Assembly: GCA_010909165.1 (NCBI GenBank)
Contig: MU008160.1
Span: forward strand, 1,798,001-1,862,000
Length of the DNA stretch: 64,000 bases
Reading direction: 5' to 3'
Source: Anthoceros angustus
Taxonomy: Eukaryota > Streptophyta > Anthocerotopsida > Anthocerotales > Anthocerotaceae
The first letter of the stretch is position 1, and every line of letters starts with the position of its first letter. The notes beneath the pieces were generated by a model that worked only from the letters and a program-made list of their open reading frames with translations, was not told where the DNA came from and made no database searches. Positions 44,274-54,501 of the stretch are shown here, piece by piece. The position numbers were made by a program, and so were the translations under genes.

Positions 44274-46047
44274 CTACAGAGGAATCTCAGAAGCAGGTTC
44301 TGGACATGCCCGTGCTGGATTAAATCTCCCTTCCAACAGGGACTTGGATAGCACTATTTGACCCTGCTTCATTACCATCTGGATGTTATCGGGATCCGAC
44401 AGGACAGAGATATCCTGGAGGGGATTCTTCTGCAGCAGAACAAGATCTGCAAAACGGCCCACTGCAACAAGTCCAATTTGCTGTTCCATGTTAAACAGTC
44501 GAGCACAGTTCCAGGTAGCTGATCTGAGCACTGCCCTGGCACTTTGCACTGTGCCTCTTAATGAGAACTCTTTAAGCTGCTGATCGTGCATGACTCCCAG
44601 CAGGTCACTTCCATAGCATATATTCACGCCGTTCTTGTCTGCCAAGGACAGTGCATGGCGCCCATCTTCTAACAGTAGCCCAACCTGAGCAAAACATCAA
44701 ACAGAAATAGTATTAAAGTGGTCAGTAATACTCACATGAAGAACTCAGTGGTTTTGAGTCCTGCACCTTCTCAACTTGCTCTGCTGGCATTCCAGCATCC
44801 TTTCCTCGCCGAACAATCTGATCGTATGTGACCAAGGTGGGCACTAGAAATGCATCCTTCTCTACAAACAGCTTGATGCACTCTTCATTTATGTACTGAA
44901 AGGAGCATGATGAGATGTAAGAACCAAAGGATATTGAGTCGTGGAACATCAACGTGTGTGGCCGCATGTAAGTTCAGAAGAGATGACATACGTTTCCATG
45001 CTCAATTGAGCGAACACCTAGTTCCAGAGATCTCAGCACAGCAGGAGCTGTGTAAGCATGTGCACATACGTAGGTTCCTGCATTTCTGGCTTCTTCTACT
45101 ATTGCTCGAATCTCCTCCTCTGAAAACTGCCACAACACAGTACTGACAAGACTCAGGCCTAGTAAGCTTCAAAAACAGTGACCAGCCTGGGCCTGTGCAA
45201 CAAAGATGGGTGCTACCTGCAAGTTGCTTAACCGATCAGTTGGAGAGGAGACTCCCCCTGACGCCATGATCTTGATCTGGTGAGCACCTTTTCGAAGCTC
45301 ATCCCGAGCAGCTCGTCGTACCTCTGTCACTCCATCGCATACTCGGCCAAGGTTCGCAGCACCTGCTGAGCAGGGACAGCAGGGAAGATTCTCCTCTCCT
45401 GCTGACCGGAAGTCCCCATGGCCTCCTGTCTGTGACAAGGCACGGCCGCTGAAGAGGATTCTGGGTCCCGGAATCAACCCCTCCTCCACTGCCTACAGCT
45501 AGAGCAGACTCATCAGAAACAACCCACATCCATAGGCATGCGGTCGAGCAATGCCACAGTGAGATTGTCGGTACAGTACCTTAGCCAGACCCCAATCACA
45601 GCCACCTGCATCTCGCACTGTGGTGAATCCTCGCATCAGCATGCCCTCCAACACCTTGATGGCTCTTGCTGTGACCAAAGATGTTGGGATCATGGTAAGG
45701 TCATGCAGGTTAGCTGTCACGGCTGTAACGTGCACATGGGCATCACACAGCCCTGGAATCAAAAACAAGCCAGTGCAATCCACAACCTGCAGCACCAGGG
45801 GACCATATTAGAGCCTCCCAGGAGCTTCGGGATGGTTTGCTGGAAGATGAAATGGCCTCACCAAATTGCTTTTGGCACGTGCTGCATCCAGGCCCACCGA
45901 GTCCATGATGAAGCTGATGTGATGGTCTTGGATGAGCACGTCCTTGTTCAGATGTTCGTGGAAGTACTGGTCCATGCCGATGACCGTGCAATTGTAGAGG
46001 AGAACGTTCCATGGCTCTTCTACGGGGGTTGCCTCGTCGGGGTCCAT
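44274..46047 (-). CDS. Amidohydrolase, imidazolonepropionase-like (COG1228 type)
   Basis: Six exons on the minus strand: 46047-45862, 45786-45580, 45492-45217, 45126-44992, 44895-44767 and 44684-44274, all joined in phase 0 with GT-AG borders, giving about 447 residues. The metal-binding set of the superfamily is complete: DAHVHV (H-x-H), IKIMASGG (bridging Lys), CAHAYT and SIEHGN (two His), and YGSDLLG (Asp), in the standard order, with FADLVLLQKNPL closing the beta-sandwich. Such enzymes hydrolyse C-N bonds of cyclic amides or dipeptides; the substrate is unknown. The start ATG at 46047 is the first in frame after an upstream stop, but a CAG acceptor at about 46102 leaves room for a further 5' exon. 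It is head-to-head with the methyltransferase gene. Bacterial and fungal relatives are common; plants usually lack close ones. Confidence 0.85.
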
Positions 46048-46251
46048 GAGCTCGCTCTGAAGCAACAAATCGGTGGCGATCACCCCGGACACTCCTTGCC
46101 TGCGTTGTAATTAATATCTTCGCATGGGTCAGTCTGATTTCCGACAACTCTTGTGGCTGCCGTGACAATGAACATGACCTGCATTTGCTCTCATTTGTGA
46201 TTAAGGATACAGCTTCCCTCATTTTCCTTCCTGTAGTCGCTCATAGGCGCC
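46048..46251. promoter_or_regulatory. Shared divergent promoter region
   Basis: Only 204 bp separate the chosen start codons of the amidohydrolase (minus) and the methyltransferase (plus). No TATA box is obvious in either direction. Regulation by one bidirectional promoter is inferred from spacing alone. Confidence 0.4.
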
Positions 46252-47921
46252 ATGGCAACGACCGCGTCATTTGGTGTGAAGCTGTGTCCCGCTCTATCAA
46301 AGAAACCCGCTCTCTCTGTCAGAGAAGAATTCAGCTGTACAGCAAGATGGCCATGGCTGCACCCACCATCTCCTGAAATGTTCGCTGGGAGGCCTTCGAA
46401 TGGACAGAACACGCATAGAGAGCATGATAAGGGAGGGAAGACGATTTTCCCTGTACGTGCGAGTGAAGGAGAGCGTTTTGCAGCTGCAGACGCCTGCACT
46501 GAAGTGCCGAATTCTGCACCTGAGAAGACTTCACAGAGTAGCTTGTGGTGCCCTTGCTCAGCCTGCAGCAGAAGGGGCCTGATTACAGGACTCGGGGGCA
46601 TGCTGGTTCAACCACCTCGTGGAGCCAATGCCTTCGAAGGAGATGAAGACACCTTTTTGGTGATGCAAACTTGATGCATATGCAGTCATGTATCCGTTTT
46701 GTCATCTGATGTCTGCACTCTTGTGATCATGGTGGTTTAGTTGTATGTACTTCCTCCCGACCTCAGAGGCTGTTGCTGGTGTTATGCTTGCATTGGTTTC
46801 ATGGTCTGCTGGATATCTGAGTCTGAATCTGTTCACCGTAGAGGACTTTGGAGGCAGTTCATCCAAAACGTCCGGACTGGTACGAGGAATACTTCGCAAG
46901 AGCTATGAAGGAGGGCATGACATCTTACGAGAACCAGGTTGGCAACAGCTCATCTAAGGATGTCTTCGTGTCCAGTTTTGGCTGACTGGAGTTAGCATTC
47001 TCAGCTTGCCTTCTGCTATTCTAGCAACCTCCACCAGCCGGAAGCAAAGCATCTAAGAATGTCTAATGGGAGTGGTGCTGTGAAAGATCTCAAGCTTCAA
47101 GGAAAAACTCTTCAAGAAGCTGGATGAGGGGAGAATCCTTGAACTGGGTGTTGGAACAGGCCCCAACCTGAAGTTCTATGCTGGGAGGGAACATACTGCC
47201 GTGGTTGGAGTGGATCCAAACATGCGTATGGAAAGATATGCTCGAGCATCTGCCTCTGCAGCAGGACTTCCGTTCGAGTTTGTGCATGCAGTAACACTAC
47301 ACCCTTACCTGGTTTCACATCATGTTTTCGCTCTTCCAATTCAGTGTTTCAACAGTCCTTTTGCTTCACACGATCTCACTCCTACTAATGCATGCTAGGT
47401 TGGCGAAGCGATCCCATTGCCTGACGCCTCTGTAGATGCTGTTGTATGCACCCTGGTCCTCTGCTCTGTCAAAAGCGTGGAATCCACTCTGTCAGGTGAG
47501 ATGCAAACCCGTTCCTCTCCTGGATAGTTCATCCAACACTTACGAGCCTGGCTTGGCTTTCCCTTGCAGAAGTCAAGAGAGTGCTGAAACCAGGCGGAAA
47601 CTTTCTGTTTCTGGAGCATGTTGTTGCAGCAGGTTGGTACATTGCACTTCCCTGCTATCAGTTTCTCTGCTCCACTCCAGCTTGCCCTCACCGTTCCCTT
47701 TCGCCTGTGGGTCTGCAGAGGGCTCCTCTTTGAGATTCTGGCAGAACGTGCTGGACCCTTTGCAGCAACTTGCTGCTGATGGGTGTCATCTCACTAGAGA
47801 CACACTTGGCTATATCCAGCAAGCAGGATTTGAGTCTGTCGACGCCAGGAGGATCATGGTCCCAAATTTGTCAATCCTAAGCCCCCATATCCTGGGCACA
47901 GCCCAGACAATTGCATTATAA
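46252..47921 (+). CDS. Class I SAM-dependent methyltransferase, METTL7-like, probably plastid-targeted
   Basis: Six exons (46252-46659, 46854-46937, 47087-47290, 47399-47495, 47570-47632, 47719-47921) give 352 residues with consistent phase. Residues 1 to about 130 are a transit-peptide-like leader ending in a SRRGLITGLGG box, seen in plant homologues before the mature part. Then come HPKRPDWYEEYFARAM, motif I ILELGVGTGPNLKFYA, VVGVDPN, VVCTLVLCSVKSV and VKRVLKPGGNFLFLEHV. These mark the UbiE/METTL7-like family, which transfers a methyl group from S-adenosylmethionine; the acceptor is unknown. The ATG (GCCATGGCA) lies 205 bp from the divergent amidohydrolase start. The C-terminus ends in an aliphatic tail with stop TAA at 47919. 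Confidence 0.85.
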
Positions 47922-48683
47922 TTATCGAACAGTTACCTTCTGGCGAGCATTACTTTGTGAACAGCAGAATCCAACGGCACGGCAATACAGAGTTCAGGTA
48001 GGCAAATTTGCACACGTATCACGAAGAATCTGTCATTCATTTTTGTCCTTTTTGAAACTGCCATCAGTGCTTTCGCCTGCCCCTGTCCTCGCCCTGTTTC
48101 CTTGCAAGTCGTCTTCATCTTCTCATTTTTTTCCATGAAGATGCACACGGAATTCAGTGTGCAAAGTGTCATGCCACACCAGATGAGCTTTCAAACGGGC
48201 ATGTCATGTTCAAGCCGAGCCTCACACCGGCGTGCCATAGCCAGCAATTACACCCAAATCTGACCACTGAAGGCCATATACAAGAACAGCCAATCCAAAC
48301 TGGGGCCCCTTATCTCTGATGTCTTAGGTTCGCGATTGCATTTGCCATGTGAAGAAACGAACAGTTTGGTATGTGTCTTTGGAAGTCTCGCACCAAATAT
48401 CTGGTTGTCGTTAAGTACCTCAAGAAGAATTGGCCTTTGTAGGATTCAGGGGTGTGCAATAGAAGAGCCCAACAAACAAAAGGTGCTCATTCCCACATTC
48501 ATACATCCCGCAGCCCCGCAGTTGACCGTCTGACGTAGAAAATCGGGGTTTAGGGCTTATCCGGGCATTGGATCTGTCGAAACTGCGGTCTCCGATGCAG
48601 GGCTGTGGTTCATTCGATCAGGAATCTGCAGGCAGTGGAATGCAGGCGGACTGCGATTCTGATAAGCCCAGCAGGAGTTAGTC
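47922..48683. other. Intergenic spacer between methyltransferase and gatB
   Basis: Presumed 3' UTR of the methyltransferase and promoter of gatB. No repeat or extra ORF is supported. Confidence 0.5.
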
Positions 48684-51105
48684 ATGGTCTCCTCTCGTAT
48701 TCTGGGGATTGCCTGGCGGACTGCTTGGCATCCATGCATGTCCTCACAGTGCCGGCGGATGGCACCATGCGGTGTGCTGGCAAGCCACAGACTTGGAGAT
48801 CCAGTTTCAGACCGAGGTGTGGGGTTGACAAGGAAGAATGGTACATTGTGTCTGAGAAGGCATGTGTCGTCCCAATGCAGTCCAAGGAGAGGAGGGAGGA
48901 CGAGGGCACAGATTCTCACTCAGGAGGATGTTGGGGTAGGCCAGAAGGATGTGGAGGGGAGTGTGGAGTACGAGGCTGTGATTGGGATCGAGACCCATGT
49001 CCAGCTTTCCACTGCTACCAAGGCATTCTGTTCCTGCTACTCTGTGTATGGCTCGGAGCCCAACTCGAATGTGTGCCCTGTTTGCATGGGCCTGCCAGGC
49101 ACCCTGCCTGTGTTGAATCAGAAGGTGGTGGAATGTGCAGTGAAGCTGGGGTTGGCATTGAATTCGGAAATCGCTCTGAAATCTAAGTTCGACAGGAAGC
49201 AGTACTTCTATCCAGATCTGCCTAAAGGCTACCAGATATCTCAGTTTGATGTCCCCATTGCAACGGGGGGTAGTGTGGAGGTGGATGTGCCGGTGGAGGC
49301 TGGTGGGGGGCATAGAAGGTTCGGTATCACCCGAGTTCACATGGAGGAAGATGCTGGCAAACTCATGCATGCAGAGAAGTCTACTGGTTTTTCTCAAGTA
49401 GGTCGGCATTGATGTTTGATTCAAGCAGGCCAGTGTTTGAAGCCTGGCATGTGAGTCCATTGACAGAGTATGCTTGTAGGTGGATTTGAACAGGGCTGGT
49501 GTGCCCTTGCTGGAAGTTGTTTCCGAGCCAGAAATGCGGTCAGGGGTAGAGGCTGCGGAGTACGCAGCAGAGCTGCAGCGGCTTGTCAGATACCTGGGCA
49601 TCGGCAATGGGAACATGCAGGAAGGCTCACTTCGTTGTGATGTGAATGTGTCTGTCAGGCCAAGGGGACAAGACAAGTTTGGCACCAAGGTTGGTTTTTT
49701 CCTGTGTATGGGACAAATCCTGTGTGCAACGTGCTCCGCAGGCTCTTCGTGTTTGGCTTGTTGATGTGTTGGCTCCTGCCGTCTCGATCAGGTGGAGATA
49801 AAGAACATGAACTCGTTTTCTGCTATGCAACGTGCCATCGATTTTGAGATCACGAGGCAAGTTGCTCTTCTACGGGAAGGTTCTGGGCATGAAATAGTGC
49901 AAGAAACTCGACTCTGGGAGGAGGGGGCGCAGGTCTTCCTCTGCATGCTTATTCTAGACAGGTGCACCGTGTCACGATGTGAGGGATTGTGGTCCAAGCA
50001 TTGTGATGCGTTTTGTTGGCTGTTACCAGAGGACGGTGACGATGCGAAAGAAGGAAGGGCTTGCCGACTACAGATACTTTCCTGAGCCAGATTTGCCTGA
50101 GGTTATCCTGAGTGAGCAGTTTGTGGACAGCTTTCGCAGAACGCTGCCAGAGCTCCCGGACAACAAGCGAAGGCGTTATGAGGCCTTGGGACTGAGCATG
50201 CAGGATGTCATTCTGCTGGCCAATGACGTTGATGTAATTTCTCTCTCCACTAAGATCGATTACAGTTTTCCTCTGTCTCTGCTACCGTTTCTGCATGACA
50301 TCTAATGTGTTTCTTCCGACTCCAACTCCAGATAGCAGCCTTCTTTGATGCAGTTCTGGAGAAGGGCAGCGATGCAAAGCAGGCTGCAAACTGGATAATG
50401 GGCGACATTGCAGCATATCTGAACAGCCAGAAACTTGGAATTTCTGACACTAAGCTGACTCCATCAACTCTAGCTGAGCTGATCGCTCTCATAAAGAATG
50501 CAACCATTAGCGGGAAGATTGCCAAGGAGGTATTGATCACTGCTCCGGCACCCCTGATTGTTTCTTCCTTACCAGGAATCACGATCGGAATGGGAGTGAG
50601 GTAACCACCATGTGCTGCAGATTCTACCTGAACTTGTGGAAAAGGGAGGAACAGTCACGGAACTAATTGAATCCAAAGGTCTACTCCAGGTATTTTCCAT
50701 GTAGTCACTCTCCCTGTTTCCATCAGTATTACTACTTTGCCCACATGGTCAGGACGTCCTGCTTGCAGATATCAGATGAAGCTGTAATAGCAGAAATGAT
50801 CAACAAGGTCTTGGCCGACAACCCTAAACAGGTGGAATCTTACCGGGGAGGCAAAACAAAACTGCTGGGTTTCTTTGTTGGCCAGGTATGGTGGCTTCTT
50901 CCTCCATCAACACACATGGTGACCAATCTCTCTTTTCTGCAACATCATCACACGTTCCTCTTTTAAGAGCCTGACAACTCTCACACAGACTAGGCTGTTA
51001 ATCCTCCCATCACCTGCTTGTTTTCAACAGGTGATGAAAGCGTCTGGTGGAAGGGTGAATCCGGCCCTGATGAACAACATTCTGCTAGAGAAGCTCAAGG
51101 CGTAA
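48684..51105 (+). CDS. GATB: Organellar Asp/Glu-tRNA amidotransferase subunit B
   Basis: Eight exons (48684-49397, 49480-49689, 49792-49932, 50030-50233, 50332-50529, 50621-50689, 50769-50885, 51031-51105), all phase 0, give 575 residues. About 90 N-terminal residues precede the core and are Arg/Ser/Cys-rich, fitting an organellar targeting peptide. The core has [51 protein letters not shown] and the family signature [17 protein letters not shown]. The YqeY-like tail runs from ANWIMGDI to [15 protein letters not shown]. GatB works with GatA and GatC to amidate misacylated Glu-tRNA(Gln) (and Asp-tRNA(Asn)) in plastids and mitochondria. All motifs are intact. Confidence 0.95.
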
Positions 51106-51648
51106 TGGACACAGAACCTGAAGGCATAATGCACACAAAAAGGAACCGCTGTGACCTTGTATCACCCTAAAACCAAAGCAAAGCAGAAGTGGGTCTTGGA
51201 ACTTGTGGGAGCTGTCGCAAGCAACCCTCTGTCCTCACAAGCCTTCCTGACATCACGTGAAACGCTGACCCGGGTTCAAACCTAACCCGAGCGTGTGGTC
51301 AGACGGAGTCAGGAGGTCTCATCGAGAAACCCCTTCTCGCACAACTCGCAGGGTCGTGAATTTGGTGCACGCACCCGGCTTGCGTGCTGGGGGGGAGCGG
51401 ATAGAGGCGTACGGACCCGAGAGGGCTTGTGGGAGTGGCGAAGAATTGTCTGGATCAATGGAGTCGTGAGACGGACGAAAATGCTGCATCCAGGGGGCAG
51501 AAGACCGTATGCGCAGGGATACGAGAATCTTTGTGGGCGTCAGGGCAGAGCAAAAGCTCTTTCTTGGTAGGAGAAGCGGAATGGCGTGAAGTCTGTTTAG
51601 GAGACGCACGCAAGCAGGTAGCTGAAATGGGTGTTCACTTTTGAGGCC
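51106..51648. other. Intergenic spacer between gatB and the F-box gene
   Basis: gatB 3' UTR and a purine-rich leader of the next gene. Small openings only. Confidence 0.5.
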
Positions 51649-53805
51649 ATGGCGGACGGCGGGGGGCAGGGGCTCGGGGGCCTGCCCGAGCCTGTGCTGT
51701 TCGGAATCGTGTCACGGCTGGATGTGCCGTCCATCTGTGCCGTGGCCGCGTCGTGTCGCTTCCTGTATGCCTGCGCGCAGCAGGTGGTGCCGCACGTTCA
51801 AGTTATTGATCTTCTGGTATGTGTTGTTCTTGAGCTTTTGCAGGCATGCAGTTTGCTTGCGGAATGAAGTGTTGATGGGGATGTTGGGGTGGTTGGCAGG
51901 ATCATTGTCCGAACTGGCATGTTCTGTCCAGATGGTTGTCCTGTAATAGGGACCTTTCGACCCTGAAGCTGGATTGCAGCTATCTCGACGATTCAGCAAT
52001 CGAGTTCATTGTGAAACCCAAGCTGCAGGAGTTGGTTCTGAAGAATTGTGATCTTTTCTCGTCCAACCTTCTCGAACAGATTGGGAGACGTTGCCTTGAC
52101 TTGAGGTGTGTGAACGAGCGTGTTTCTTATCGCGGCTGTGCTGTGCCGTGCCATATGAGCGTTGCTGTTGGTTTTGTTGGTTTACCGTGTTTCTCTGAAC
52201 ACATTCCTTCAGATCACTGTCATTGGAGCTAGGTTGGCAAGAAGACAGGCACGAGATTGTTGGTTTCAGTTCGGGTCTTGAGTCACTGCTTCAAAGCTGT
52301 GCTTATTTAGAGGTGAGAGGTGCCAGTGGTTTGATCTTTCTTGCTCTAGTTCTTCTGTACGGTTTTGGATGTGAATGTTGATTGTGGCCATTGGATGACG
52401 GCAGGCCTTATCCTTGAGGTTTGAAGGATCGTATTTTGACAGTGATTCTTTTGCGGCAATACCCCGGCTTGTGGCTCCCACACTGAAGGCTCTTGATATC
52501 GGCTATGTGGCAGAAAGAGATGCCAAGAAGCTGTTTCGCCCCATCAGGGATGGGCGGAATCATGGGAATGGTTTGGATGGTGGGAATCTTGGGGCATTGG
52601 GGGGTTGGAACATCCAGAAGCTATCTTTGGTACTGGATCGCATAACAGATGCTCTGATGGTATCCATCTACCGTTCTCTTCCCGTTCTACTTGAGCTGGA
52701 GCTGCGCGATGAACCATCGGAAGAACCCCTTCCATCCTTTGACTTGACCAATTGGGGTGTCCAGCAAGTTGGAGGTTGTTCTCTGCTACGACGGTTGTCA
52801 ATTGTACGGAGTCATGAGTGTTTCCCAGCCACCTTCAAGAGGGTGAATGACCTCGGCATTTTCCTCATGGCTGAGAACTGTCGGAATCTGGAGAGTATTA
52901 CCCTTGGAGGGTTCTCCAGAATAACAGATGCTGGCTGCAGGGAAATTCTACACAGCTGCCTGAAGTTGCAGACATTCGAGCTCCTGCACACGACACAGCT
53001 TACAGATTTGGCTTTCATCGATTTATCAGCAACTCCGTTGGCCTTGGTGTCTGTCAGTCTGGCCTCGTGTAATCATATCAGTGACTACTCTGTACAGCAT
53101 CTCGCATTCTGTCGAAACCTTGAAGTTTTGAATTTCAGGGGCTGCAGGAGCGTCGGGGATGATGGCTTGCAGGCCATCTCAGGTCTTCTGAAATTAAGGG
53201 TGCTGGTTTTGAATGGTTCTGATACCAGTGACGTTGGTCTGGCTGTTCTTGGGAAAGGGGCGACGCCTTTGGTCTCACTTTCTCTCAGGGGCTGTCAGAG
53301 AGTTACAGATAAAGGCATCTTGTCCCTGTTGGAAGGTGAGCTCGTGAACACTCTGCAAACGTTGGATCTCTCAAGCATTCCTGCTCTGACTGACAAAGTC
53401 ACACTAGCAATAGTACGCAGTGGTACACTGGTGAGCGAGTTGCGGCTTCGTGACTGCCCCTTGATCTGTGACACTTCAGTGATGGCTCTTGCATCTATGT
53501 TCCATACCGGGGGCTGGGGATCTGCCCTCAAGGTCCTCGACTTGTGGAATTGCCGAGGAATTTCTAGAGCTTCGTTGCCATGGTTCAGAAGGCCTTACTT
53601 CCCAAGGCTGCGCTGGCTGGGACTCGGGAAGAACTTGAGTCCAGAGGTCTTGGAGGCCCTTGGCTTGGAACGACCATCTCTGCGAATTTGTTCTCACGGA
53701 GCAGAACTTGACCATTGTACCACGGGGGAAGGTGAGGACCCACCCCACTACAGATCCAGGTACGAGGAAGAAGATGAGCTCGAAAGGTGGTTGAAAGAGA
53801 GGTGA
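51649..53805 (+). CDS. F-box/LRR protein, FBL10-like
   Basis: Exons: 51649-51816, 51900 to about 52109, about 52229-52312 and 52405-53805, giving about 620 residues. An N-terminal F-box (LPEPVLFGIVSRLDVPSICA) is followed by LDCSYLDDSAIEFIVKPKLQ and then a long series of cysteine-containing (AMN1-type) LRRs, such as LESITLGGFSRITDAGC and VSLSLRGCQRVTDKGI. The C-terminus has PYFPRLRWLGLG and an acidic tail. Order and wording match Arabidopsis F-box/LRR-repeat protein 10 as I know it. Such proteins bridge SKP1-CUL1 ligases to substrates for ubiquitination. The exon 2/3 junction is ambiguous: GT sites at 52106 and 52110 give different phases, and only the latter keeps the frame with an acceptor at 52228. 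Confidence 0.85.
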
Positions 53806-54501
53806 CAGGAAGATTTTGGCAGCTGCTGAGTGCTAGGTGCACGATATGAGCTGTACGTGGCAGGATGCGACTCTAGAGGAAGGCGACATCTTATCCAGAT
53901 GCTGTGCACTGCACATTGGATCTTCTACTGCACCTTCATGAAAGGGTTCAAATGCCGCTTTGTTGATGTTCCTTCGAAACAAGATGTGAACACTGTACAG
54001 ACGGTACCTACCTGTTGTCGCCACACGACAGGGCATTCCAGAAAATGCGCAAGCAATGGCACACGATCGTTCATGATTCTTGATTCTTGAGAGTTCACGC
54101 TATCCCTGCACAGCCTCTCAGGCCCTCACGGACGTAAAAGACAGTCTGGCACATGATGGTGTCAGAGATTCTATAAAAACCAAAGGAGCTGCTCAAAGCC
54201 TCAGGTCTGCCGCAACGGCATCTTAGAACCGGGGAGGGGAAGCTTGTTATTTAGACCCCCTTCAACGGAGACGAATTTGATTGGCTCCTGCAGACTCGGA
54301 AGATGCTTCAGAATGGAAGGTGGGCGTCAAGACTCGTGACTCCAGCATGTCTGGTGATCTTTAGTCAACCTGGACAATGCAGGGTTGGTTATGGAGTATA
54401 TGTATACAAGATTATCATACACTTCTTTCTCCCCTTCATTTTCCAGTCTTGCAGGGAGCTCGTCTGAAACCTCGGACTTGGCAAGGCCTCTGCTTCCCAA
54501 C
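53806..54501. other. Spacer between the F-box gene and the transporter
   Basis: 3' UTR of the F-box gene and probable 5' UTR of the transporter. An in-frame upstream ATG at 54391 could extend the transporter by 37 residues. Confidence 0.45.

Noticed and set aside
46191-46601. 136-codon minus-strand ORF considered as first exon of the amidohydrolase
   Set aside because: Antisense to the methyltransferase leader, and no donor in it gives the phase needed at the 46102 acceptor; an unseen upstream exon remains possible.
48807-49688. 293-codon minus-strand ORF
   Set aside because: Antisense shadow of gatB exons 1-2 that runs across an intron; it has no domain.
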